This document shows, piece by piece, positions 15,411 through 24,167 of a stretch of DNA of 64,000 nt. The translations under genes were made by a program, and so were the position numbers. Source of the stretch: JBOHRE01 sp050732635 (GTDB lineage: Bacteria; Gemmatimonadota; Gemmatimonadetes; Longimicrobiales; RSA9); assembly GCA_050732635.1 (NCBI GenBank), contig JBOHRE010000005.1:5019-69018 (forward strand). Reading direction: 5' to 3'. The notes under the pieces were generated by a model that worked only from the letters and a program-made list of their open reading frames with translations, was not told the origin of the DNA and did not search any database. Position 1 is the first letter of the stretch; every line of letters starts with the position of its first letter.

Positions 15411-16384
15411 AGGCGCTCTACCCGGGGCTCGAGTTCGGCAAGGCCACCCGCGATGCATATGGTGAAGCGTTGCGGGAGCTGGGGCGTCACCACGACGAGA
15501 TCGTCGTGCTCGACGCGGACCTCGCCAAGAGCACACGCAGCTACGCGTTTGCCGAGGAGAATCCTGATCGCTTCTTCAATGTCGGCATCCAGGAAGCCAA
15601 TATGGTGGGGATGGCCGGCGGTCTGGCCAGCAGCGGCAAGGTTCCCTTCATCTCGAGCTTTGCCTGCTTCGTCATCCTCAAGGGCTTCGATCAGCTACGC
15701 ATGGCGGTTGCCTACGCGAACCTGAACATCAAGGTGGCGGGCAGCCACGGCGGCATTTCGTCCGGCGAGGACGGCGCGAGTCAGCAGTCGGTCGAGGACG
15801 TGGGGCTGGCCTGCAGTCTGCCCCATTTCGTCGTCTGCGTGCCGGCGGATGAGCATGCCATGCGCGCCGCGGTCCGCGCTGCATACGAACACCGCGGACC
15901 GGTTTACTTGCGGCTGGGGCGGCCGAAGGCGCCCCTCGTTTACAGTGGTCCACCGGCGGAGTTCGCGCTCGGCCGGGCCGTACGGCTCCGCGAGGGTCGT
16001 GATCTCACGATCATCGCCAACGGCTTGCTGGTCGGCGCCGGACTGGTGGCCGCGGACCGACTCGGCGCGGAGGGCATTGGCGTACGCGTGGTCGACATGC
16101 ACACCGTCAAGCCGCTCGATGTGGAGGAGCTACGCTCGGCGGCCGAGGATACCGGTGCTATCGTGGTGGCCGAGGAGCACCTGCTGCACGGCGGACTCGG
16201 CTCGCGCTGCGCGCAGGAGATCGCGCGACTGCAGCCGGTACCGATGGAGTTCGTCGGTCTGGATGACACCTACGCCGAGAGTGGCGACCCGGAAGCGCTG
16301 CTGCGCAAGTATGGCTTGACCGCGGACGACGTGATCGCGGCCGCGCGGCGCGTGCTCGAACGGCGCCCGGTACGGATCGTGTGA
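15407..16384 (+). CDS. Transketolase, C-terminal subunit
   Basis: Second half of the split transketolase, 325 aa, holding the pyrimidine-binding and C-terminal domains. Visible family motifs are VLDADLAKST, RFFNVGIQEANMVGMAGGLA, ISSFACFV, GSHGGISSGEDGASQQSVEDVGL and, near the end, VAEEHLLHGGLGS. ATG 15407 overlaps the stop of the N-terminal subunit (ATGA). DXP synthase has a similar fold, but Dxs is already encoded as one chain at 2411 and the split format fits transketolase. Confidence 0.93.
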   Translation: MKALYPGLEFGKATRDAYGEALRELGRHHDEIVVLDADLAKSTRSYAFAEENPDRFFNVGIQEANMVGMAGGLASSGKVPFISSFACFVILKGFDQLRMAVAYANLNIKVAGSHGGISSGEDGASQQSVEDVGLACSLPHFVVCVPADEHAMRAAVRAAYEHRGPVYLRLGRPKAPLVYSGPPAEFALGRAVRLREGRDLTIIANGLLVGAGLVAADRLGAEGIGVRVVDMHTVKPLDVEELRSAAEDTGAIVVAEEHLLHGGLGSRCAQEIARLQPVPMEFVGLDDTYAESGDPEALLRKYGLTADDVIAAARRVLERRPVRIV

Positions 16385-17160
16385 CCGCACGGATCACCCG
16401 ATGTTCAGGATTCGATGAAGGAACTGCTGCGCCAGTACGCGGTGTGACGAGCGCGACCGACGCGAACAAGCGCCGGGCGGCGATACGCGCGGTCGAGCTG
16501 GTCGAGGACGGCATGGCGGTCGGACTCGGCACGGGATCGACCGCGCGCTTCGTTCTGGAGGAGCTGGCGCGACTGCGCCGGGCCGGACAGCTCGCGCACA
16601 TCGTCGGCGTGCCGACGTCTCGCCAGACCGAGGCGCTCGCGGCCGAGCTGTCGATCCCGCTCACCACGCTCGATACGCGGCCGTCACTCGACATCGCGAT
16701 CGACGGCGCGGACGAGGTCGGACCGGGTCTCGACCTGATCAAGGGCCTGGGCGGCGCACTGCTGTGGGAGAAGATCGTGGCCGCGGCGGCCGCACGGCTG
16801 ATCATCGCGATCGACTCGAGCAAGCTCGTCGAACGCCTCGGGACCCGTGCCCCGTTGCCCGTCGAGGTCGTCGTATTCGGAGCGCGCACGCACGAAGCCG
16901 CCGTCGAGCGGCTGGGTGGCCGGGCCACGCTGCGCCGAGGTCCTGACGGGCAGGCGTTCGTCACCGATTCCGGCAATCATATTCTCGACTGCAACTTTGC
17001 CGGTGGTCTCGGCGACCCCATGGCCGTGCACGACACGCTGAAGTCACGTGCCGGCGTGGTCGAGACCGGCCTCTTCCTCGGCATGACCGACACGGTCGTC
17101 GTGGGACGCGAGGACGGTGCCGAAGTGCTCGAACGCGTCACACACGGAGTCGGCGCGTGA
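16381..17160 (+). CDS. rpiA: Ribose-5-phosphate isomerase A
   Basis: Interconverts ribose 5-phosphate and ribulose 5-phosphate. RpiA motifs are GLGTGSTARF, DGADEVGPGLDLIKGLGGALLWEKI and a C-terminal GLFLGMTDTVVVG. GTG 16381 overlaps the previous stop (GTGA) and gives 259 aa, about 20 residues longer at the N terminus than usual. A GTG at 16444 would begin right at the conserved region (VTSATDANKRRAA) and is a real alternative. It lies between the transketolase halves and rpe in one operon. Confidence 0.95.
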   Translation: MTARITRCSGFDEGTAAPVRGVTSATDANKRRAAIRAVELVEDGMAVGLGTGSTARFVLEELARLRRAGQLAHIVGVPTSRQTEALAAELSIPLTTLDTRPSLDIAIDGADEVGPGLDLIKGLGGALLWEKIVAAAAARLIIAIDSSKLVERLGTRAPLPVEVVVFGARTHEAAVERLGGRATLRRGPDGQAFVTDSGNHILDCNFAGGLGDPMAVHDTLKSRAGVVETGLFLGMTDTVVVGREDGAEVLERVTHGVGA

Positions 17161-17843
17161 GAGTCGAGATCGCGCCCTCGATTCTGTCGGCTGATTTCGC
17201 GCGACTGGCCGATGCGGTCGCCGTGGCCGAAGCGGCCGGTGCCGACCGCATCCACGTCGACGTCATGGATGGTCATTTCGTGCCGAATCTCACGATCGGT
17301 CCACCGGTCGTGAGCGCGTTGCGCCGCGTGACCTCGCTGCCCCTCGACACACATCTCATGATCGAACGGCCGGAACTGCTCGTCGACGCCTTTGCCGATG
17401 CGGGCGCAGACGTGCTCGTGGTGCACGTCGAAGCCGCGACTCACCTGCACCGCGTCGTCCAGCGGATCCGCGAACGGGGCATGAAACCGGCTGTCGCATT
17501 GAATCCCGCCACCTCCCTGACCACGCTGGAAGAGATCCTCCCCTACGTCGACCAGGTGCTCGTCATGACCGTGAACCCGGGCTTCGCCGGGCAGCGCTTC
17601 ATTACGAGCTGCACCGACAAGGTCGCGCGGCTACGCCGCACGCTGGACGAGCTGAGCCTCGACCGCATCGATGTCGAGGTCGATGGCGGCATCGATCCGC
17701 ACACCGCCGGTGATGTCGTGGCCGCGGGTGCAAATGTGCTCGTCGCCGGCGCCGCCGTCTTCAACGATCACGCGAGCGTCGCGGACAACATCGCTGCGTT
17801 GCGCGCCTCGGCTGCGCAGGGCAGTGCCTCGCTGCGTGCCTGA
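17157..17843 (+). CDS. rpe: Ribulose-phosphate 3-epimerase
   Basis: TIM-barrel metalloenzyme converting ribulose 5-phosphate to xylulose 5-phosphate. Motifs: APSILSADFARL at the N terminus, HVDVMDGHFVPNLTIGPPVV with metal-binding His and Asp, MTVNPGFAGQRF, and EVDGGIDPHTA. The 228 aa length is normal. GTG start in a GTGA overlap with rpiA. With split transketolase and rpiA it completes the carbon-shuffling steps of the pathway except transaldolase. Confidence 0.97.
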   Translation: MRVEIAPSILSADFARLADAVAVAEAAGADRIHVDVMDGHFVPNLTIGPPVVSALRRVTSLPLDTHLMIERPELLVDAFADAGADVLVVHVEAATHLHRVVQRIRERGMKPAVALNPATSLTTLEEILPYVDQVLVMTVNPGFAGQRFITSCTDKVARLRRTLDELSLDRIDVEVDGGIDPHTAGDVVAAGANVLVAGAAVFNDHASVADNIAALRASAAQGSASLRA

Positions 17844-17868
17844 CTCCTAGCAATCCGGGAGCGGTCTC

Positions 17869-18558
17869 ATGGCACGGAAACTCGTCGTCGAAGGGATCGG
17901 CACCTTCTTTCTGGTGCTGACGATCGGCCAGGTCGTGCTCGAGCCCGGTGCCGGCGCGCTCGCGCCGATCGCGATCGGCTCCGTGCTCATGGTCATGGTC
18001 TACGCCGGTGGGCACATCTCCGGCGCGCACTACAACCCTGCGGCCACGCTGGCCGTCTTCCTGCGCGGCCGCGCAACGAGTGCCGAGCTCGGCGCCTACT
18101 GGGGCGCGCAGCTCCTGGCCGCTGCGCTCGCCGCGCTGCTCACACTGTACCTGAAGGGCGACGTGCCCGTCGCCATCGTGCCGCCCGTGCTGCCGGCGCT
18201 CCTCGCCGAGTTCACCTTCACCTTCGCGCTCGCCTACGTGATCCTGAACGTGGCCACGACCCGCGGCAATGAAGGGAATTCGTACTACGGTCTGGCCATC
18301 GGCTTCACCGTCACCGCCGGCGCGTATGCCGTCGGCGGCATCTCCGGCGCAGCCTTCAATCCCGCGGTGGCCGTAGCGCTCGCCATGATGGGGGTGCTGG
18401 CGTCCAGTCATCTGTGGGTCTACTTCGTCGCCGAGCTGCTCGGCGGCGCCGCCGCGGCGCTGCTCTTCAACGCGCTCGACCTCGGTGACGACAAGCCGAC
18501 CACCGCCACGCCGGCCCAGCAGGCTGCGCTGCGACCGCCCGCGGAGCCAGGGACGTGA
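17869..18558 (+). CDS. MIP-family channel (aquaporin-like) with altered filter
   Basis: Membrane channel of the major intrinsic protein family, 229 aa with six predicted helices and the two half-helix motifs: HYNPAA (NPA at about 56-58) and AFNPAV (about 164-166). The residue after the second NPA, an arginine forming the selectivity filter in nearly all aquaporins and glycerol facilitators, is valine here. Water, glycerol, ammonia or another neutral solute are all possible; I cannot choose. GGGAG lies 8 bases before ATG 17869, 25 bp after rpe, so it may belong to the pentose phosphate operon. Confidence 0.88.
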   Translation: MARKLVVEGIGTFFLVLTIGQVVLEPGAGALAPIAIGSVLMVMVYAGGHISGAHYNPAATLAVFLRGRATSAELGAYWGAQLLAAALAALLTLYLKGDVPVAIVPPVLPALLAEFTFTFALAYVILNVATTRGNEGNSYYGLAIGFTVTAGAYAVGGISGAAFNPAVAVALAMMGVLASSHLWVYFVAELLGGAAAALLFNALDLGDDKPTTATPAQQAALRPPAEPGT

Positions 18559-18573
18559 GATCGCATGCCCCGC

Positions 18574-18587
18574 GCGCGCATGCGCGC
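18574..18587. repeat. 14-bp alternating purine-pyrimidine palindrome
   Basis: GCGCGCATGCGCGC is a perfect palindrome in the gap between the MIP channel and tRNA-Leu. It could be a protein site or a Z-DNA-prone stretch, or chance in GC-rich DNA; no T-tract follows, so it is not a terminator. Confidence 0.4.
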
Positions 18588-18615
18588 TCGTGCGGCGCAC
18601 CACCACCACGCCGGG

Positions 18616-18644
18616 TTCCTCCAAAGCTGCGATTCAGGTAGCTT
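18616..18644 (+). promoter_or_regulatory. Possible tRNA-Leu promoter
   Basis: TAGCTT at 18639-18644 matches the -10 form seen before tRNA-Gly and rpsA and lies 10 bases before the tRNA. The -35 hexamer at 17-bp spacing, TTCCTC, is poor. Confidence 0.35.
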
Positions 18645-18654
18645 CATGCCGCTG

Positions 18655-18737
18655 GCCGGGGTGGCGGAACGGTAGACGCAGGGGACTTAAAATCCTCGGG
18701 GCTTCGGCCCGTGTGGGTTCGACTCCCACCCCCGGCA
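18655..18737 (+). tRNA. tRNA-Leu (anticodon TAA)
   Basis: 83-nt class II tRNA. Acceptor GCCGGGG pairs with CCCCGGC, the discriminator is A, the anticodon loop is CTTAAAA (TAA), a variable arm GGGGCTTCGGCCC is present, and the T loop is GGTTCGACTCC. CCA is not encoded. Confidence 0.98.
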
Positions 18738-18797
18738 TCGGCGTTCGTCGTTGGCGGCAGGCGGTTCCGCGGTGGCGGTGGACGCTGCGCCGGCGGG

Positions 18798-18825
18798 TTG
18801 CCTGGCCGTTTGCACCCCCTACCTT
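18798..18825 (+). promoter_or_regulatory. Possible promoter of the small membrane protein/RNase Z pair
   Basis: TTGCCT (18798-18803), 16-bp spacer, TACCTT (18820-18825), ending 7 bases before the ATG at 18833. The hexamers are mediocre; the placement resembles the recN and dus promoters. Confidence 0.35.
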
Positions 18826-18832
18826 CCGCGCC

Positions 18833-19192
18833 ATGAACGGCGCGATTCTCATCCTCGCGGTCTTCGGTGTGCTGGCCCTCCTGCGTCACATCCTGCGCGC
18901 GGTATTCGTGCTGGCGCGGCGCGGCGTGGACGCGTTTCTGGCCGGTGAAGCGGCGGACGTGCGTGCGCGCCGGGGCGATCTGACTGGCCTCGAGGATGCC
19001 GAGCGGAATGCGCAGAGGGCGCGGCGGGCGCGCGTGCGGGCGAGCATCGGTCTGGCCGTGTGGTCCGCATTGTTGGTCGCGCCCCCGTTCACCGAGTGGA
19101 CGGCGGAGATCTATGCGGCCTGCGCGATGTTGTGGCTGTTCGGGCCGGCTGGGACGAGTCTGCGTCCGCTGCCTACCAAGGAAGCGCCGTGA
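18833..19192 (+). CDS. Small membrane protein of unknown function
   Basis: 119-aa protein that I do not recognise. An N-terminal hydrophobic helix (about 3-22) is followed by an Arg/Ala-rich amphipathic cytoplasmic helix (about 45-68) and a second hydrophobic stretch (about 71-105, with a break at FTEW). ATG 18833 has no Shine-Dalgarno sequence. A possible -10 box TACCTT ends 7 bases upstream with TTGCCT 16 bp before it, so the message may be leaderless. Its stop overlaps the GTG start of RNase Z, suggesting coupling, but no functional link is evident. Confidence 0.7.
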   Translation: MNGAILILAVFGVLALLRHILRAVFVLARRGVDAFLAGEAADVRARRGDLTGLEDAERNAQRARRARVRASIGLAVWSALLVAPPFTEWTAEIYAACAMLWLFGPAGTSLRPLPTKEAP

Positions 19193-20109
19193 TCCGCGTG
19201 ACCTTCCTCGGCACAGCTGCGAGCCGGCCGACGGTCGGACGCAACGTCAGCGCGCTGGTAATCAACCGCGAGGGCGAGCTGCTGATGTTCGACTGCGGCG
19301 AAGGCACGCAGCGGCAGATGATGCGGTTTGCCACGGGCTTCACCGTGAATGACATCTTCTTCACGCACCTGCACGCGGATCACTTTCTCGGTGTGACCGG
19401 GCTGTTGCGCACGATGGGGCTTCAGGGCAGGGAAGCGTCGATGCGTTTGTGGGCGCCGCAGGGCGGCCGTGCGATCCTGACCCAGGCAGTCCAGCTCGGT
19501 GTTGAACGCGTGCCGTTTGACATTACAATCGAGGAGCTGAGGCCGGACGCGCGCGTCGAGCGAAGCGAGTATGATGTGGTCGCCTACCGGACGCAGCACG
19601 GGCAACACTCGCTGGGATACGCGCTGATCGAGCACACGCGCCTGGGCCGGTTCCACCCCGAGCGTGCGCGCGAGCTGGGTGTACCGGAAGGGCCGCTGTT
19701 CGGCAAGCTGCACCGCGGCGAGACGGTGCAGGTCGACGGGCGCCGGATCACGGCCGAGGACGTCGTCGGGCCGCCGCGTCCGGGGCGTCGCATCGTGTAT
19801 ACCGGCGACACTCGACCGTGCCGCACCACCATCGAGATTGCTCAGAACGCCGACCTGCTGGTGCACGACTGCACCTTCGCTGACGACGAGGCGGACCGCG
19901 CCAAGGCGACGGGCCATTCGACGGCGGGCGAGGCCGCCCGGCTGGCGCAGCAGGCGTGCGTGCGGCGCCTCGTGCTCACGCACCTTTCCTCGCGTTATGC
20001 CGACGACCCGCAGCTGCTCGAGCGCGAGGCGCGCCGAGTCTTCGGGCGCACCATCGTTGCCCATGATGGCTACGAGGTCGAGGTGCCGTTCCCTCCGGAC
20101 AGCGGCTAG
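19189..20109 (+). CDS. rnz: Ribonuclease Z
   Basis: Zinc-dependent endonuclease of the metallo-beta-lactamase fold that trims tRNA 3' ends. Metal ligands are in THLHADHFLG, GHSTAGEAA (histidine motif), YTGDTRP with an HDCTF motif, and LTHLSSRY. Length 306 aa is the short-form size. I start at GTG 19189 (MIRVTFLGTAAS), the standard N terminus, in a GTGA overlap with the small membrane gene; upstream in-frame sequence is only the overlap. It fits a genome whose tRNAs do not encode CCA, where RNase Z creates the end for CCA addition. Confidence 0.95.
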   Translation: MIRVTFLGTAASRPTVGRNVSALVINREGELLMFDCGEGTQRQMMRFATGFTVNDIFFTHLHADHFLGVTGLLRTMGLQGREASMRLWAPQGGRAILTQAVQLGVERVPFDITIEELRPDARVERSEYDVVAYRTQHGQHSLGYALIEHTRLGRFHPERARELGVPEGPLFGKLHRGETVQVDGRRITAEDVVGPPRPGRRIVYTGDTRPCRTTIEIAQNADLLVHDCTFADDEADRAKATGHSTAGEAARLAQQACVRRLVLTHLSSRYADDPQLLEREARRVFGRTIVAHDGYEVEVPFPPDSG

Positions 20110-20111
20110 CC

Positions 20112-21395
20112 GTGTTCGAGCTGCGCGTGCCCGGCGACAAATCGATCTCGCACCGGGCGCTGCTGCTGGCCGCCGTCGCGTCCGGGACGAGCCGCATTCG
20201 CGGCCTGCTGCCGGGAGAGGACCCCCGGTCCACGGCGCGGGTGCTGCGCGCGTTGGGCGTCGACGTTCCCGAGCTGACGCAGGCGACGCTCGAGATCCGC
20301 GGGCGCGGCCTGCGCGGCCTGTCGCAGCCGGCCGCGGACCTCGACTGCGGCAACAGTGGCACCACCGCCCGCCTGCTCCTCGGTATCCTCGCGGCACAGC
20401 CACTGGACGCCGTGGTGACCGGCGACGCATCGCTCCGCTCCCGGCCGATGCGCCGGGTCAGCGAGCCGCTCACGAGGATGGGCGCCAGCATCGATGAGCT
20501 GGAAGCGGCCGACCGCCTGCCGCTCCGCGTGCGTGGCGGCCCATTGCGAGCGATTGCGCATGCGAGTGAGCACGCCAGTGCGCAGGTCAAAGGAGCACTC
20601 ATGCTCGCCGGATTGTGCGCCGGCGTACCGGTGACCGTGGCCGAACCGGCGCTCTCGCGCGACCACACCGAACGCCTGCTTCGCGGGCTGGGCGTCGGCA
20701 TCCGCGTCGAGACCGCCGGTCCTCAGGGCGGCTCGCAGAGCGCGCTCCAGCCCGTGCAGTCACTGCCTGCACTCGACCTCGTGGTGCCCGGTGACTTCTC
20801 GGCCGCCGCCTTCCTGCTCGCGCTGGCGCTGCTCGCCGGCGGCCGGTCGCTGCGCATCGCAGGCGTGGGCACGAACCCCACGCGCACCGGCCTGTTGCCT
20901 GTGCTCGAGCGGATGGGCGCCGCGGTGCGGGTCGAGGCGGAGCGGAGCCAGTGTGGCGAGCCGGTTGGCGACATCGTCGCGGCGGCATCGTCGCTCGCCG
21001 CGACCACCATTGACGCCGCCGAGATCCCGACCCTGATCGATGAGGTGCCGATCCTCGCGGTCCTCGCCGCTCACGCGAACGGTGAGACACGGATTCGCGG
21101 CGCCGAGGAGCTGCGCCTGAAGGAATCGGATCGGTTGGCCGTCCTGGCCGCCAACCTGCGCGGCACCGGCGTCGCCTGCACTGAGCTGCCGGACGGACTC
21201 GTCATACAGGGCGCCGACCGGCCCCTCAGCGGGACCGTGCATGCGCACGGCGATCACCGCATTGCAATGGCCTTCGGCATCGCCGCCGCATTGCCGGGTA
21301 GCCGCATCGAAATCGACGACCCGACCTGCGCCGACATCAGCTTCCCGGGATTCTGGCAGTTGGTGCGTCGGACCATGGCCGAGCTGCGTGCATGA
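20112..21395 (+). CDS. aroA: 3-phosphoshikimate 1-carboxyvinyltransferase (EPSP synthase)
   Basis: Sixth shikimate-pathway step, joining PEP to shikimate 3-phosphate. Substrate-binding motifs: PGDKSISHRALLLAA at the N terminus, DCGNSGTTARLL, LKESDRLAVLA and DHRIAMAFGIAA. 427 aa, full length. GTG 20112 starts two bases after the RNase Z stop, and the gene ends in an overlap with cmk. The aroA-cmk-rpsA order is common in bacteria. Confidence 0.96.
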   Translation: MFELRVPGDKSISHRALLLAAVASGTSRIRGLLPGEDPRSTARVLRALGVDVPELTQATLEIRGRGLRGLSQPAADLDCGNSGTTARLLLGILAAQPLDAVVTGDASLRSRPMRRVSEPLTRMGASIDELEAADRLPLRVRGGPLRAIAHASEHASAQVKGALMLAGLCAGVPVTVAEPALSRDHTERLLRGLGVGIRVETAGPQGGSQSALQPVQSLPALDLVVPGDFSAAAFLLALALLAGGRSLRIAGVGTNPTRTGLLPVLERMGAAVRVEAERSQCGEPVGDIVAAASSLAATTIDAAEIPTLIDEVPILAVLAAHANGETRIRGAEELRLKESDRLAVLAANLRGTGVACTELPDGLVIQGADRPLSGTVHAHGDHRIAMAFGIAAALPGSRIEIDDPTCADISFPGFWQLVRRTMAELRA

Positions 21396-22060
21396 TCATC
21401 GCCATCGACGGCCCCGCCGGTTCCGGCAAGAGCACGACTGCCGAAGCCGTGGCCGATGCGCTCGGCTTTCGGCACCTCGACTCGGGGGCTCTCTACCGCG
21501 CACTGACGGCAGCGGCAGTGCAGCACGGGGTCCCGGAGTCCGCCTGGCCGTCCCTCTCCGAGGCGGATCTCGATCGGCTCGGCGTGTCCGCCACGGTCGA
21601 GCCCACGGGCCTGCGCGTGCGCATCGATGGTCGCGACGCTGCTGTGGCGATCCGGGCGCCCGAGGTCAATGCGCGGGTCTCTCACCTGGCAGCGCAGCCG
21701 ACGGTCCGTCATTGGGTCAATCAGCGCCTGCGTGAGGCGAGCCGGCACCTGGATGTGGTGGCCGACGGCCGCGACATTGGCACCGTCGTCTTTCCTGATG
21801 CCGAGCTCAAGGTCTTCCTCACCGCCGCGCCCGCGATCCGCGCGCGCCGTCGACTCGCCGATCACGGCAACACGACGCCGCGCGACGATGAAGTGCGCGC
21901 CGAGACCGAGCGACTGCTGACGCGTGACCGGCTGGATCGCGAGCGCAGCGTGGCGCCGTTGAGGCGTGCCCCGGACGCTGTCGACGTGGACACCTCCAAC
22001 ATCGGCTTCGACGAGCAGGTTGCTCGCATCGTCGAGCTGGCACGACAGCGCGGCGCGTGA
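21392..22060 (+). CDS. cmk: Cytidylate kinase
   Basis: Phosphorylates CMP/dCMP with ATP. P-loop GPAGSGKSTTAEAVA near the N terminus, then LDSGALYRALT and VADGRDIGTVVFPDAELKVFLTA, the NMP-binding and lid-adjacent motifs of Cmk. 222 aa is typical. ATG 21392 overlaps the aroA stop (ATGA). Confidence 0.95.
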   Translation: MIIAIDGPAGSGKSTTAEAVADALGFRHLDSGALYRALTAAAVQHGVPESAWPSLSEADLDRLGVSATVEPTGLRVRIDGRDAAVAIRAPEVNARVSHLAAQPTVRHWVNQRLREASRHLDVVADGRDIGTVVFPDAELKVFLTAAPAIRARRRLADHGNTTPRDDEVRAETERLLTRDRLDRERSVAPLRRAPDAVDVDTSNIGFDEQVARIVELARQRGA

Positions 22061-22090
22061 GGGGCGGTTTGCAAGCTGCGTCGCCGCGGC

Positions 22091-22119
22091 TTGACCGGAC
22101 TTCGCGGCCCCAGTAGCTT
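22091..22119 (+). promoter_or_regulatory. rpsA promoter
   Basis: TTGACC (22091-22096), exactly 17 bp, TAGCTT (22114-22119): identical hexamers and spacing to the tRNA-Gly promoter. The leader of about 100 nt before ATG 22225 is GC-rich and may hold autoregulatory structure; GGAGG lies about 12 bases before the ATG. Confidence 0.75.
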
Positions 22120-22224
22120 TCCAGGCTATCGCGCGCCCGCTCCGGCAGGGGCGGTCGCGCACGTTTTCAGCGAGCCCGGGCGGCAGAACGGCCCGGTGGT
22201 CAGGACCGGAGGACCGCACCAATC

Positions 22225-24099
22225 ATGGCGGACAGCCAGAACAAGCCGATGGACGCCGGCGGCACCACCACCGCCCCCGAGTTGACGCGCGAGGACCTGA
22301 TCCGCCAGGCGCGCGAGATCGGCGTTCGACCCGACCTCTACGACGAGGAGTATTCGCCGGACGAGTACGAGGCAATGCTCCAGATGTACGAGGACACGCT
22401 GCACAGCGTGGAAGAGGGCCAGATCGTCAAGGCGCGCGTGCTGCGCCTGACGGAGAACGCCGTCATCCTGGACGTCGGCTTCAAGAGCGAAGGCGCAGTC
22501 ACCCGCGACGAGTTCAAGAATCCGGAGGAGCTTTCGCCGGGCGACGAGGTCGAGGTCTTCCTCGAGGCGCTCGAGGACGACGAGGGCCGCGTCATCCTGT
22601 CGAAGAAGAAGGCGGATTTCCTCCGCGTGTGGGAGAAGATCAAGACTGCGCACGAGGATGACGAGACGGTGCCGGGCACGCTGGTCCGCAAGATCAAGGG
22701 TGGCGTGACGGTGGACCTGATGGGCGTGGACGCATTCCTACCGGGCTCGCAGATCGCGCTGCGGCGCGTGCCGAACATCGAGGACCTGATCGGGCAGACC
22801 TACGAGTTCAAGATCATCAAGCTGAACAAGCGACGCCGGAACATTGTGGTGAGCCGGCGCGTGATCCTCGAGGGCGAGCGTGAGAAGAAGCGCGAGCTGC
22901 TGGTCAAGGAGCTGCTGGTCGGCCAGGTACGGCGCGGCGTGGTGAAGAACGTGACGGATTTCGGCGCGTTCATCGACCTCGGCGGCATGGACGGTCTGCT
23001 GCACATTACCGACATGAGCTGGGGCCGCGTGGGGCATCCGAGCGAAGTGGTGAACATCGGCGATGAGCTGGATGTCAAAGTGCTCGACATCGACTGGGAC
23101 CGGGAACGGATCTCACTCGGCCTCAAGCAGCTGCTGCCGTACCCATGGAAGGATATCGAGCGGAAGTACCCGGTCGGTTCGCGCGTGCGTGGCCGGATCG
23201 TGTCGATCACGAACTACGGTGCGTTTGTCGAGCTGGAGAAGGGCGTCGAGGGTCTCGTGCACGTCAGCGAGATGTCCTGGACGAGAAATGTGCGGCATCC
23301 ATCGCAGATGCTGTCGATCGGTGATGAGATCGAGGCCGTTGTGCTGAGTGTCGATCGCGACGATGAGAAGATCTCGCTCGGCATGAAGCAGACGGAGCAG
23401 GATCCGTGGCTGGCGTTGCCGGTCAAGTACCCGACGGGCACGCGGGTCAGCGGCAAGGTTCGCAACCTGACGTCGTTCGGCGCGTTCGTCGAGATCGAGG
23501 CCGGAATCGATGGGCTGATCCACATCTCCGATATGAGCTGGACGCGCCGCGTGCAGCACCCCTCCGAGGTTCTGCACAAGGCTCAGGACGTCGAGGTCGT
23601 CGTGCTGGGCGTGGACGCGGAAAACAAGCGGATCTCGCTCGGCTTGAAGCAGACGCAGGAGGATCCGTGGTTCCGCTTGGTGAAGGAGTACGCGCCGGGT
23701 GTCGAGACTGGCGGCAAGGTCGTCCGCGCGCTGGAGGACGGTGCGGTCGTGGATCTCGGCGACGACGTCGAGGGCTTCGTGCCGGCCAGTCAGCTGCCGC
23801 TGCCGCTCGATAGGCTGGTGGAAGGACAGAAGCTCGAGATGCGCGTGCTGGAATCCGACGCCGTCAATCGGCGCATCGTGCTGACGGTGACGGAGGTGCC
23901 GGAAGGTGCGCTGCTGGAGGCGCCGCCGGCGCCGCCGGCGGAGGTCGAGCCGGTCGACGACGCGGCGGCGACCGAGCCGGCCGAGCTGACGACGCCGGTG
24001 GCAGAGACCTCCGAAGGCGTCGGCGCGGCCGAGGCGGAGGACGCCAGCCCCACCGAGACAGAAGGCGAGGAGGAGGAGGAGGAGGAGCCGACGGCCTAG
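22225..24099 (+). CDS. rpsA: 30S ribosomal protein S1
   Basis: RNA-binding ribosomal protein needed for initiation on structured leaders. Six S1 domains can be read in order, each with a GxV-x-G-F/GAF core: GQIVKARV, PGTLVRKIKGG, GQVRRGVVKNVTDFGAF, GSRVRGRIVSITNYGAF, GTRVSGKVRNLTSFGAF and GVETGGKVV. The central three are the most canonical. The 624-aa chain ends in an acidic Glu-rich tail (EEEEEEEPTA). It has its own promoter upstream and a terminator downstream. Confidence 0.96.
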   Translation: MADSQNKPMDAGGTTTAPELTREDLIRQAREIGVRPDLYDEEYSPDEYEAMLQMYEDTLHSVEEGQIVKARVLRLTENAVILDVGFKSEGAVTRDEFKNPEELSPGDEVEVFLEALEDDEGRVILSKKKADFLRVWEKIKTAHEDDETVPGTLVRKIKGGVTVDLMGVDAFLPGSQIALRRVPNIEDLIGQTYEFKIIKLNKRRRNIVVSRRVILEGEREKKRELLVKELLVGQVRRGVVKNVTDFGAFIDLGGMDGLLHITDMSWGRVGHPSEVVNIGDELDVKVLDIDWDRERISLGLKQLLPYPWKDIERKYPVGSRVRGRIVSITNYGAFVELEKGVEGLVHVSEMSWTRNVRHPSQMLSIGDEIEAVVLSVDRDDEKISLGMKQTEQDPWLALPVKYPTGTRVSGKVRNLTSFGAFVEIEAGIDGLIHISDMSWTRRVQHPSEVLHKAQDVEVVVLGVDAENKRISLGLKQTQEDPWFRLVKEYAPGVETGGKVVRALEDGAVVDLGDDVEGFVPASQLPLPLDRLVEGQKLEMRVLESDAVNRRIVLTVTEVPEGALLEAPPAPPAEVEPVDDAAATEPAELTTPVAETSEGVGAAEAEDASPTETEGEEEEEEEPTA

Positions 24100-24131
24100 C
24101 GGAATAGCCAGAGACCTTGGGAGACACAGGT

Positions 24132-24167
24132 GGGCGGGCCCGCGCGAGACGTGGGCCCGTCCCTTTT
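24132..24167 (+). terminator. Rho-independent terminator after rpsA
   Basis: CGGGCCC and GGGCCCG form a 7-bp core stem, extended by GGG/CCC with one bulged T, and followed by TTTT. Confidence 0.85.
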
